From NCBI GenBank assembly GCA_002506705.1, contig DAYA01000012.1, forward strand, positions 1 through 17,895: a stretch of DNA of 17,895 nucleotides. Direction: 5' to 3'. The first letter of the stretch is position 1. Each line of letters starts with the position of its first letter. Source of the DNA: Euryarchaeota archaeon UBA550 (GTDB lineage: Archaea > Thermoplasmatota > Poseidoniia > Poseidoniales > Poseidoniaceae). This document shows, one piece after another, positions 9,096-15,506 of the stretch. The translations under genes were made by a program, and so were the position numbers. The notes under the pieces were generated by a model. The model was not told the origin of the DNA. It saw only the letters and a program-made list of their open reading frames with translations, and did not search any database.

Positions 9096-9398
9096 TCAGC
9101 TATCCTTCATTCGAATACGTCGCTTCTCCTCCAAGTCAGGAGCAAATCGTTTGTCACCTTGAATGATAATCATTGACACGAGAAGGAATAGCGGGAAGCC
9201 GACTACTATTGCCCATACAGAAAGAGAGAAGTTGAAGAGTGTTACCTCCTCGAAGATTTCTGCAACGATGATTATCGCAATTACCAGTAAGACTCGAAAA
9301 ATGGTCAACCAACTTCTGATTAACATCCAGATTTCTCTAGCGTCGTTTGTATCATCAGGAGCATCGATTCTATCTCTGAATCTTTGCCCCATGGGCAT
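9096..9398 (-). CDS. Small membrane protein with two membrane segments
   Basis: The product has 100 residues, with hydrophobic segments at about 29-49 and 58-79, a charged N-terminus with several Asp/Arg residues and a basic C-terminal tail. No family recognised. The gene lies 28 bp downstream of the glycosyltransferase gene on the same strand and is probably co-transcribed with it. An AGGA box lies 6 bases before the second ATG (9392, protein starting MGQRF), so that codon may be the real start instead of 9398. Its stop codon abuts the stop codon of the convergent ABC transporter gene. It may assist the glycosyltransferase at the membrane, but only the gene order suggests this. Confidence 0.65.
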   Translation of the reverse strand: MPMGQRFRDRIDAPDDTNDAREIWMLIRSWLTIFRVLLVIAIIIVAEIFEEVTLFNFSLSVWAIVVGFPLFLLVSMIIIQGDKRFAPDLEEKRRIRMKDS

Positions 9399-9426
9399 TC
9401 CTAAATCGGGGTCCGGATAAACCTAG

Positions 9427-10554
9427 TCAAGCAGTTCGTATTCTATCGTCGATTTGTTCACCGACTCCAGCACTTCCGCCGGTCTTGCGGATTTCCTTCC
9501 ATGCTTTGTTGACCCCAGCACCGTATGCCCAGTGTGCTAAGAACACGAATAGAGGAGCTAAGAATACAGTGCCAATGCTTCGATGTGGACTTGTTCCAAT
9601 CGCAGCACCTAGCCAGCAGATGCCAATGTACAGGGCACCTAAGCCAGCAGGAATGTGGAAGGCGATTCGGGAGATGTCCCACACTCCAGATAGGGTGAAC
9701 CATGTGTCTGCTGCTGCCCCTCCAGTTGCAGCTCCGAAAATTACGCTAGTCGCTGCTGCAACTACAATCCAAGGGAAGAATCCGATTGCTGTATGCGACC
9801 ATTCTGCGATTTCAGGCCAGCGCTTGTTTGCGACCATTCGAGTGTAGCCGTAGTTTCTCATCTGCTTCATGTAAGGCTTGAATGGTCTGCGTCTGCGGTG
9901 AGGCATAACGTTCTCTGGGTCGATGAACAACTTGTGTCCAGCACGCTGAATCTTTGCATCTAGAACCACATCTTCTGCCCCAATGCAACCATCCTCAAAG
10001 AATCCAACCTCTCTTAGGTTAGCCATTCTGTGAGCGCAATTTACTCCAGGGTTGTGGGTGATTGGAACCAATTTACCTTTTGGCTGAGCACCATATCGTG
10101 TTCCAGCAGTCATGAATTTAGTACAGAAAGCGACGTCCGCACACTTTGCTCCAAACGGGTCTTCGTCCGGTGCGAAGTTAGGTCCACCGACCGCTCCAAC
10201 CTCCGGGTCTTCGAACCAGCGAACTAGTTTCTCGACCCAATCAAGCGGTGGAATGGTGTCATCATCGGTGAACAAGACAAGGTCGTGGTCCATCTGTTCT
10301 AGGGCAAAGTTACACGCATTTGCACGATTGCGTGACGGGTCATCAATCCATGTTGCTCCGTACTTCTCACAGACCTGCTTTGTGTGGTCTTTTGATTTGG
10401 AATCTGAAATCACAATCTCGAAATCAGGATAGGTTTGTTTGCTGAGTCTTTCTAGAACGATGTCCAATTCGTCAGCATTGTTGATTGTTGGAATGAGAAC
10501 GGCTACCTTGTAAGGTGTACCATCTTCCTTGAGCAGTGGTTTCACATCTGCCAT
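9427..10554 (-). CDS. Family 2 glycosyltransferase with C-terminal membrane helices
   Basis: The 375-residue protein begins with a GT-A fold: VAVLIPTINN at 17-26, DFEIVISDSKSKDHT at 44-58, the metal-binding FTDDDT motif at 95-100, and GAEDVVLDAKIQRAGH (192-207), where the ED pair matches the catalytic-base region of GT2 enzymes. Three membrane segments follow, near 253-275, 296-318 and 326-345. GT2 enzymes of this kind transfer sugars from nucleotide-sugar donors to lipid carriers or polysaccharides on the inner face of the membrane. In archaea they often act in N-glycosylation or glycolipid synthesis. Donor and acceptor cannot be told from sequence. A weak GGGAG box lies 4 bases before ATG 10554. 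The gene probably heads a two-gene transcript and is divergent from the PCNA gene. Confidence 0.9.
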   Translation of the reverse strand: MADVKPLLKEDGTPYKVAVLIPTINNADELDIVLERLSKQTYPDFEIVISDSKSKDHTKQVCEKYGATWIDDPSRNRANACNFALEQMDHDLVLFTDDDTIPPLDWVEKLVRWFEDPEVGAVGGPNFAPDEDPFGAKCADVAFCTKFMTAGTRYGAQPKGKLVPITHNPGVNCAHRMANLREVGFFEDGCIGAEDVVLDAKIQRAGHKLFIDPENVMPHRRRRPFKPYMKQMRNYGYTRMVANKRWPEIAEWSHTAIGFFPWIVVAAATSVIFGAATGGAAADTWFTLSGVWDISRIAFHIPAGLGALYIGICWLGAAIGTSPHRSIGTVFLAPLFVFLAHWAYGAGVNKAWKEIRKTGGSAGVGEQIDDRIRTA

Positions 10555-10699
10555 GAAACTCCCAATTTACACACCTTCATGAAACCTTGTCATCGATATT
10601 CGATGGCGAAATACACTCCCTACTCGCGCGTTTTTTCCTATTTCTGATTAGAAGGTTCATAAGCCTCCCAATTCGCAAATGAGCCATAGGGGTGCTCTC
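10555..10699. promoter_or_regulatory. Divergent promoter region, glycosyltransferase and PCNA, with PCNA ribosome binding site
   Basis: The 145-bp spacer holds TTCATAAG at 10656-10663, a likely TATA element for the PCNA gene. A GGGGTG box at 10689-10694 ends 5 bases before ATG 10700. It favours that codon over the in-frame ATG at 10679, which lies before the box and has none of its own. The run of T at 10631-10636 is AT-rich promoter DNA or an upstream element. No clear operator is visible. Confidence 0.45.
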
Positions 10700-11440
10700 A
10701 TGTTGAACGTCACAGCCCGACAAGAACTCATGCGAACTATTGTAGAAACACTTGGTGTCGTAGTTGAGGAGGCAAGACTTGACTTTGGAGAAGATGGACT
10801 ATCTGTAAGGGTTGTAGACCCTTCACACGTTGCCATGATTAAGATGGACGTGGATAGTGCGGCCTTCGAAACCTGGGAAGTCGATGAAACAAAACTTGGT
10901 CTGGAAATGAGAAAGATGCACCAGTTCCTGTCAGTAGCAGGAGCAGGTGACATGGTCGAATTGGCATACAATGACGAATCTGGTCAGGCAACAATCCACA
11001 TCGGAAGAATTGACCTGAACTTGAGGCCTCTTGACAACTCGACCCTAAATCCTCCTAACGTTCCTTCTCTGGAACTACCATGCGGAGTAACAATCGGCGG
11101 TTCAGAGTTAGCCCAAGCACTAAGAGCGGCAAAGTTGGTTGGAGATTTGGTCAACCTATCATTGACTGAAGACACGTTTACGGTCAACGTCAAGGGTTCT
11201 ACAGACTCTGTGAACTTAGACTTCACAAAGGATGACCTACAAGCAATTGACTGCAAAGAAGCAGCACGCTCTCAGTACTCCCTGACCTACCTAACTCCAC
11301 TAGCAAAGATCTTCCAAGGCATTGAAAATGTCAACCTAAGATTCGGTGAAAACTTCCCTCTGAAATTGACCTTTGACTTCGCAGACGGAGCAGGGCACGT
11401 CGAGTACTTCTTGGCTCCAAGAGTTGAAGGCGACTACTGA
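10700..11440 (+). CDS. pcn: DNA polymerase sliding clamp (PCNA)
   Basis: PCNA forms a ring around DNA as a homotrimer in most euryarchaea and tethers replicative polymerases, FEN1, ligase and other PIP-box proteins. From ATG 10700 the product is 246 residues, the usual family length, and starts MLNVTARQEL, matching the expected first beta strand. Family features seen are VVDPSHVAMIKMDV (residues about 44-57), the interdomain linker near PPNVPSLELPC that receives PIP boxes, the YSLTYLTPLAKIF helix of domain 2, and the C-terminal FLAPRVE that also contacts partners. The alternative ATG at 10679 would add seven residues that do not fit the family, and the GGGGTG box supports 10700. It is followed at 29 bp by the thioesterase gene. 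Constitutive expression is likely for a replication protein. Confidence 0.96.
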   Translation: MLNVTARQELMRTIVETLGVVVEEARLDFGEDGLSVRVVDPSHVAMIKMDVDSAAFETWEVDETKLGLEMRKMHQFLSVAGAGDMVELAYNDESGQATIHIGRIDLNLRPLDNSTLNPPNVPSLELPCGVTIGGSELAQALRAAKLVGDLVNLSLTEDTFTVNVKGSTDSVNLDFTKDDLQAIDCKEAARSQYSLTYLTPLAKIFQGIENVNLRFGENFPLKLTFDFADGAGHVEYFLAPRVEGDY

Positions 11441-11469
11441 TTTTCAGCCTACGAAACCGGTGATTGGTC

Positions 11470-12024
11470 ATGTACCCTTACCATCGATTGTTGAAGATGG
11501 TAATTGGAAACTTGTTTCGCAAGAAACAGTCATTCGATATCAATCGGGAATATCATTGGAGTTTCCGTCCTGGCTTAGGCGATATCGACGTTTATCCAGA
11601 AGTAAACAATGGCCGCCATCTCGTATTTTGTGATCTTGCAAGATACGATATTGCATTCAAGATTGGATTGTTCAGGTATGTTAGAAAAAACAAGTATGCG
11701 TTTGTAATTGGTGGCTCGACAATCCGTTACAGAAAGCGTCTCGCACCGTTTAGAAAGGCCACTGTACGCTCGAAAATTGTTGGATTCGATGAGAAGTTCT
11801 ACTACTTTCAACAAACGATTGAGCAAAAAAATGAGGTCAAATCCTCTGCACTTCTACGTGCAGGTATTCGGTTCAAAGGTGGAGTTGCCCCGCCAGCAGA
11901 GGTGATGAAAGACTTGGGATATGACTTGGAGCCTTTCATGGAGCCTTGGGTTCTAGACTGGTCAAATTGGGATAATGGAGAGAGGCCTTGGCCTTTACCA
12001 ATGAGTGAAACAAAGCAAGATTGA
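11470..12024 (+). CDS. Acyl-CoA thioesterase-like hotdog protein (4HBT_2/THEM6-like)
   Basis: The 184-residue product matches the single-hotdog thioesterase-like family that includes THEM6. GDIDVYPEVNNGRHLVFCDL (37-56) corresponds to the active-site strand and helix with the VNNGRH motif, followed by ARYDIAFKIGL. GGSTIRYRKRLAPF (81-94) and VGFDEKFYYFQQTI (104-117) are the later strands. Family members hydrolyse acyl-CoA or related thioesters; a few have only a structural role. ATG 11470 has a GGTGAT box at 11459-11464, 5 bases upstream. The frame also opens at TTG 11464, which lies inside that box and is unlikely. It probably shares a transcript with PCNA. The last few codons (about 12013-12024) overlap the gene X remnant on the other strand, so its C-terminal tail may have been reshaped by the neighbouring insertion. 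Its 3' part is duplicated at 13116-13280. Confidence 0.82.
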   Translation: MYPYHRLLKMVIGNLFRKKQSFDINREYHWSFRPGLGDIDVYPEVNNGRHLVFCDLARYDIAFKIGLFRYVRKNKYAFVIGGSTIRYRKRLAPFRKATVRSKIVGFDEKFYYFQQTIEQKNEVKSSALLRAGIRFKGGVAPPAEVMKDLGYDLEPFMEPWVLDWSNWDNGERPWPLPMSETKQD

Positions 12025-12081
12025 GACTTAATTTTGCGTCACTTTTCACGTACCGAGTTGGGTATATTTGGGTCATTGATT
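12013..12081 (-). pseudogene. Remnant A of the 3' end of gene X
   Basis: Read on the minus strand this gives EINDPNIPNSVREK, a stop, then RKIK, which aligns with VNDPNMPNSVREKWRKIE at the C-terminus of gene X at the right edge of the window. The Trp codon TGG has become TGA. The 20-base core CACTTTTCACGTACCGAGTT (12040-12059, plus strand) is identical in all three copies. Similarity fades into the end of the thioesterase gene on one side and stops near 12081 on the other, where the next gene begins its own sequence. It is a displaced, decayed 3' end, not a working gene. Confidence 0.8.
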
Positions 12082-12537
12082 TCGTATATTCAGATTGCCA
12101 CTTCGTAAGTAAACAGCGGAACAGATTAGTGCAAGTGTTGCGATTATCAAGCCGAAACCAGGCATTTCACTGAATGGAACACTAGGGTCACCACAATTTG
12201 ATTTGCACTTTCCTACTTCGATTTCACCATATCCCGAACTTGTACAGTCATCATCAACTAATTCACCATCCGACCAAAGTTCGATACACATTTCCTTAGA
12301 GCTGTCGTCGAGCTTTCTAACCGTAGCAGATTCTGTGGCTGCATAGGTCGTTATGGTTTCAGAGCCGTACCCTCTTCTATCTGAATTATCACTTTCAACC
12401 AGGGCTCTCCACTCGCCTGAATAATCGATTTTTATCTCCCAATTCTTTTCTGATTGAGCATCTACTGATGCATGTGAAATTGGCAAAAATGCAATGACTA
12501 AGAAAACTATACAAAGCCGTAAACTAACATATTTCAT
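12073..12537 (-). CDS. Secreted surface protein with PGF-CTERM-like anchor
   Basis: The 154-residue product has an N-terminal signal peptide (residues 1-24, ending near SHASVDA), a polar external domain of about 100 residues with four cysteines (C84, C98, C111, C115) that may pair as disulfides, and a C-terminal MPGFGLIIATLALICSAVYL at 125-144. PGFG plus a membrane helix plus basic residues is the pattern of the archaeal PGF-CTERM sorting signal, which is cut by an archaeosortase and linked to lipid. Here the tail after the helix is nine residues longer than usual (SGNLNIRNQ). The domain itself is not recognised. The stop codon (12073-12075) lies within remnant A, so the final codon or two come from the repeat, read in a different frame. 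It is divergent from the zinc-ribbon membrane protein gene, and together they make up cargo 1. Confidence 0.75.
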   Translation of the reverse strand: MKYVSLRLCIVFLVIAFLPISHASVDAQSEKNWEIKIDYSGEWRALVESDNSDRRGYGSETITTYAATESATVRKLDDSSKEMCIELWSDGELVDDDCTSSGYGEIEVGKCKSNCGDPSVPFSEMPGFGLIIATLALICSAVYLRSGNLNIRNQ

Positions 12538-12706
12538 GTACAGTAGTAATTGGAATACACCTTAAACGAATGCCCGGTAATTGTTGAAATCATCATTTTT
12601 CTAAAGCCTATACTTACGCCACCACTTCAATTGTTAGCGTTGTTGTTGACGAGTATGGAAGAGGAATCGTTTGAATCGGAAACTGCTCAAACCTTATGTC
12701 AATTCA
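12538..12706. promoter_or_regulatory. Divergent promoter region of cargo 1
   Basis: This spacer holds the promoters of both cargo 1 genes. CCTATACTTA near 12607-12616 is a plausible TATA element for the plus-strand gene, placing transcription start near 12640. A GGAAGAGGA box (12658-12666) precedes TTG 12671, which is an alternative start for that gene. No operator-like palindrome is visible. Confidence 0.35.
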
Positions 12707-13117
12707 ATGGCTGGTTCTAACATGGTAGTAATTCAATGTCCTCATTGTGGAGAAGATGTTGAGTTAGAAGATGATGCATCAGGATTGTTTGATTGCCCTC
12801 ATTGCGGTAATAATTTTGACTGGAACGGGGATTTTCAAAGTAGTGACCTGAAAGCCAAATTTCTACTATTTTTGTTTAGTATATTTTCACCCAGTATCCT
12901 TTTTATCACCAGTTTATGGCTAATGGTTTCCGTCTTCTCTCCTAGGAGCTTTGAGATCATTCTTTACCTCGTAATTAGCTTAGGGATTTGCGCATTATAC
13001 ACCATAAGTCTTGCAATTTATGGCGGTTTGAAAAAAAACAAGCCACTATTGCAGGGAGCATTGTTGTCGATAGTAGCAACTTATCTGACAATTTTCATGA
13101 TGGGTGAGCTTCTGTAA
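12707..13117 (+). CDS. Zinc-ribbon membrane protein
   Basis: From ATG 12707 the product is 136 residues. Close to the N-terminus is a zinc ribbon with two CPHCG knuckles separated by 14 residues (first at about residues 11-15, second at 30-34). Three membrane segments follow, at about 52-76, 83-106 and 115-133. The zinc ribbon probably sits in the cytoplasm and binds protein or nucleic acid. Small proteins with a CPHCG ribbon fused to membrane helices are common in these archaea and uncharacterised. Alternative starts are TTG 12671, preceded by a purine-rich box, and ATG 12722; I prefer 12707 because the ribbon normally begins within a few residues of the start. Its stop codon (13115-13117) sits exactly where similarity to the thioesterase gene begins, marking the right border of cargo 1. 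Confidence 0.72.
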   Translation: MAGSNMVVIQCPHCGEDVELEDDASGLFDCPHCGNNFDWNGDFQSSDLKAKFLLFLFSIFSPSILFITSLWLMVSVFSPRSFEIILYLVISLGICALYTISLAIYGGLKKNKPLLQGALLSIVATYLTIFMMGELL

Positions 13118-13280
13118 AAATGAGGCGATATCGTCTGCACTCCAACGTGCAGGTATTCGATTCAAAGTCGGAGTTGCCCTGCCAGCTGAGGCGATAAAAG
13201 ACTTGGGGTATGACTGTGAGCCCTTCATGGAACCGTGGTTTCGAAATCGGCCGAATTTTGATAATGAGAAACGTTCTTGA
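13116..13280 (+). pseudogene. Duplicated 3' fragment of the thioesterase gene
   Basis: Codons from 13119 to the TGA at 13278-13280 encode a product beginning NEAISSALQRAGIRFKVGVA. This aligns with residues 121-160 of the thioesterase at 32 of 40 positions by hand count, including AGIRFK, KDLGYD and EPFMEPW. Similarity then weakens, with RNRPNFDNEKRS replacing DWSNWDNGERPWP. The catalytic hotdog part is absent and there is no start codon in frame near the beginning, so this is a broken copy. It joins directly to the stop codon of the cargo 1 zinc-ribbon gene and lies 44 bp before remnant B of gene X, so the thioesterase/gene X junction was copied as one unit. Confidence 0.88.
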
Positions 13281-13324
13281 CATTTGCCGATTAATTAAAC
13301 AGAGGAAAAGTAAGCCTTGCTCAA

Positions 13325-13433
13325 TCAGTTGTCATCGGGTGGGTACAAGTAGTAACTTTTAGCAAGAGTATCCTCAATCTTGCGCCACTTTTCACGTACC
13401 GAGTTTGGCATGTTGGGGTAATTGACTTCCCAT
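13325..13433 (-). pseudogene. Remnant B of the 3' end of gene X
   Basis: The minus-strand frame ending at TGA 13325-13327 reads LWEVNYPNMPNSVREKWRKI and continues to SYYLYPPDDN. It matches the C-terminus of gene X at the right edge (LWEVNDPNMPNSVREKWRKI, then SYYLYPSK). At DNA level 13344-13432 agrees with 17740-17828 at 83 of 89 positions. Upstream of 13433 the similarity ends abruptly. An in-frame ATG a few codons earlier could make a peptide of about 44 residues, but this is more likely a displaced gene end. The frame is intact, unlike remnant A, so B is the younger or better-preserved copy. Confidence 0.85.
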
Positions 13434-13485
13434 AGTGGTCCCATACATCGGGACTGGATAATCATTTTATTACGCAAAACAAAAA

Positions 13486-13767
13486 TTACAATGTGAAGGA
13501 TGGGTTCCTTGCTTCTGCTCTAGCTGCAGATATTGGGCATCTTTTGCAATACTTTTTCTTTTTCTTAAATTTACCACAGCATTTCGACTTCAGTTTTTTT
13601 GACGAGCAATCTTTGTTACATCCTGTACAAGCGGATCTCTGTGCCAATTCAGTAATAGAGATGCTCGAAGCCAAAATGTTCGATTTATCTGCGCCGCAAA
13701 ACGGGCAAACTATCCAGGTATTTTGGAGGGCATTGCCGCATTGTGCACAATCATCGATGCCGCGCAT
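13486..13767 (-). CDS. Small Cys-rich double zinc-ribbon protein
   Basis: From ATG 13767 the product is 93 residues. The N-terminal half has a zinc ribbon with CAQCG and CPFCG knuckles. The C-terminal half has further cysteine pairs (CTGC, C, CC, CKRC) around a lysine-rich stretch (KFKKKKKYCKRCP), likely a second metal site with nucleic-acid or protein binding by the basic residues. No enzyme motif is visible. The frame is open 21 codons further upstream to 13830, but that extension would encode the two palindromes at 13780-13811, lacks zinc-ribbon character and is better seen as leader. The gene is divergent from the TSP3 operon of cargo 2 and could encode its regulator, an inference from position and the palindromes alone. 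Confidence 0.62.
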   Translation of the reverse strand: MRGIDDCAQCGNALQNTWIVCPFCGADKSNILASSISITELAQRSACTGCNKDCSSKKLKSKCCGKFKKKKKYCKRCPISAARAEARNPSFTL

Positions 13768-13779
13768 GCCACTTGGTAA

Positions 13780-13814
13780 TTTAGGGCACCCTAAAAGATT
13801 TAGGGCACCCTTAA
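13780..13814. promoter_or_regulatory. Paired palindromes (candidate operator) between divergent cargo 2 genes
   Basis: TTTAGGG-CA-CCCTAAA at 13780-13795 is a perfect palindrome with 7-base arms around CA. A second copy, TTTAGGG-CA-CCCTTAA, follows at 13799-13814 with a weaker right arm. Centres are 19 bp apart, close to two helical turns, as expected for two dimers bound on the same face. They sit just before a TATA-like TTAAAAT (13811-13817), itself about 25 bp from the GTG start at 13839, and 13 bp or more upstream of the zinc-ribbon ATG at 13767. This is a plausible site for a repressor or activator of both genes. No experimental support. Confidence 0.5.
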
Positions 13815-13838
13815 AATGGAGAGCCTTCACCGCAGTTT

Positions 13839-15503
13839 GTGCAGAACAGACTTTTCGCCGTTTGGCTTCTCATCATAATAATGGCTTTATCGCCAATAAA
13901 TACGTCTGATATGAAATCGTTGAGCATCGATGACCAAAGTTTCGATACATCTGGTAGAGATGGTGATGACTACTGTGAACAATATGAAGACGACCCTCAA
14001 GGTTGTGCTAATGACCCACAGTGTGAATCTGAATATGAGGACGATGATGACGAGCATGAGTGTGAAGATATTGATGACGATGATGACGACAACGATGACG
14101 ACGACGATGACGACGAGGATTATTGTGAACAATATGACGATAACCCCCAAGGTTGCGCCAACGATCCTCGATGCGAATCAGAATATGATGATGATGAGCA
14201 CGAGTGTGATGACAATGACGACAATCAGGGCGGAGGAAGCAATGGCAATGGTAACTCAGGCGGAGGATCCTCAGGTTCTGATTACGATAATGATGGAGAG
14301 GATGATGATCTTGATGATGATGATGATAACGATGGTTATGAAGATCAGGAAGATGCTTTTCCTTACAATGAAAACGAACATGAAGATACAGATGGCGATG
14401 GAATAGGGGACAACGCAGACAACGATGATGATGGAGACAACGTTTCGGATTCGGAAGATGCTTTTCCAAAGGATAGTTCAGAACAATACAATAGCGACAA
14501 TGATGGTGTAGGAAATAATGCCGATCCTGATGACGATAACGATGGAGTTCCTGACGAAGATGATGCTTTTCCACTAGATGCTTCTGAGTACCTAGATACC
14601 GATAATGACGGCCTAGGCAACAATGCTGATGTTGATGATGACGGGGATGGATACACCGACTCTGAAGATGCTTTTCCATTAGATCCTACTGAACATGCTG
14701 ATCACGATGGAGATGGGATTGGAGATAATGCTGATCCGGATGACGACAATGACGGAACCCCTGATAGTGAAGATTCTGAAACCAATTATGTCGAGGTAAT
14801 TGCAGATAATGACGGAGATGGGATTGCTGATGAAAATGACCCGGACGATGATAATGATGGTGTTAATGACACATTAGATGCATTCCCCTTTGACCCGCAG
14901 GAACAGTACAATTTCGATGGTGATTCCAAAGGTGATAACTCAGATATCGATGATGATAACGATGGAGTTGTCGATATTCTCGACGCATTCAAATTTAATG
15001 CATCAGAATGGCTAGACAATGATGGAGACGGAATTGGAAACAACGCTGACTTAGATGACGATAACGATGGCATTCCTGATATTGAAGATGCCTTCCCTTA
15101 CAATTCAACATACACCTCGGACCAAGATAATGATGGACTTCCGGACACTATTGACTTGGACATTGATGGAGATGGTTACAAAAATTCTGAGGATGATTTC
15201 CCAGAAGATTCCTCAGAATGGAAAGATACTGACGGAGACGGTGTAGGCAACAATAGGGATGGCGACGATGATGGTGATGGCGTGATAGACATTTTAGACA
15301 CAAGGCCTCTTGACTCTGGAGTAACAATTATTCAACCGGGAGATGAAAACAGCGATTCTTCTGAATCAAAAGAAAGTGGGGTCATCACCATTAGCATTCA
15401 GGATATTGCCATATTGCTGGCAATCTCATCTGCCGTGACTATAACATTCCTTTGGAGAGCTAAAAAGAAGGAATCCGAAAAAGAAGTGGAAAAGGAGGCA
15501 TAG
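13839..15503 (+). CDS. Membrane-anchored TSP3-repeat surface protein with twin Cys modules
   Basis: The 554-residue, extremely acidic product has a signal peptide (about 1-23), then two copies of a four-cysteine module (C46, C56, C62, C75 and C96, C106, C112, C123), each with DPQGC or NPQGC and CESEY. A Gly/Ser-rich linker follows (131-147), then nine TSP3-like units of exactly 35 residues (171-485), a Ser/Glu-rich stretch, a membrane helix (about 519-538) and a short charged tail. The Asp-rich loops should bind calcium and stiffen the protein into a rod presenting the Cys modules outside the cell. The start is GTG 13839; no ATG fits the signal peptide, and a TATA-like box about 25 bp upstream suggests a leaderless mRNA. 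It is the first gene of a four-gene operon. A surface adhesin or receptor role is a guess. Confidence 0.82.
   Translation: MQNRLFAVWLLIIIMALSPINTSDMKSLSIDDQSFDTSGRDGDDYCEQYEDDPQGCANDPQCESEYEDDDDEHECEDIDDDDDDNDDDDDDDEDYCEQYDDNPQGCANDPRCESEYDDDEHECDDNDDNQGGGSNGNGNSGGGSSGSDYDNDGEDDDLDDDDDNDGYEDQEDAFPYNENEHEDTDGDGIGDNADNDDDGDNVSDSEDAFPKDSSEQYNSDNDGVGNNADPDDDNDGVPDEDDAFPLDASEYLDTDNDGLGNNADVDDDGDGYTDSEDAFPLDPTEHADHDGDGIGDNADPDDDNDGTPDSEDSETNYVEVIADNDGDGIADENDPDDDNDGVNDTLDAFPFDPQEQYNFDGDSKGDNSDIDDDNDGVVDILDAFKFNASEWLDNDGDGIGNNADLDDDNDGIPDIEDAFPYNSTYTSDQDNDGLPDTIDLDIDGDGYKNSEDDFPEDSSEWKDTDGDGVGNNRDGDDDGDGVIDILDTRPLDSGVTIIQPGDENSDSSESKESGVITISIQDIAILLAISSAVTITFLWRAKKKESEKEVEKEA
14349..15293 (+). repeat. 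Nine tandem 105-bp coding repeats
   Basis: Each unit encodes 35 residues with the pattern EDAFPxDxxE, then DxDGDGIGNNAD, then DDDNDGxxD. All nine units have the same length, with no indel. The fifth unit has lost the AFP core (EDSETNYVEV), and the seventh has AFK. The strict length contrasts with the variable units in the protease at 3010-5025. Confidence 0.9.
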
Positions 15504-15506
15504 AGT

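Noticed and set aside
12655..12720. ATG at 12655 with a purine-rich context as a start for the zinc-ribbon membrane protein
   Set aside because: It is out of frame with the zinc ribbon and stops after about 21 codons.
13887..15073. Minus-strand and alternative-phase frames across the acidic TSP3 gene (up to 223 codons)
   Set aside because: Composition is low-complexity (Val/Ile, His/Arg or Ser/Pro runs, Met/Thr runs) caused by GAT/GAC-rich codons of the real gene; no start signals.
14349..15293. Regular 105-bp periodicity that might suggest a CRISPR or satellite array
   Set aside because: The units are coding, keep one frame throughout, and have no identical repeat with unique spacers.
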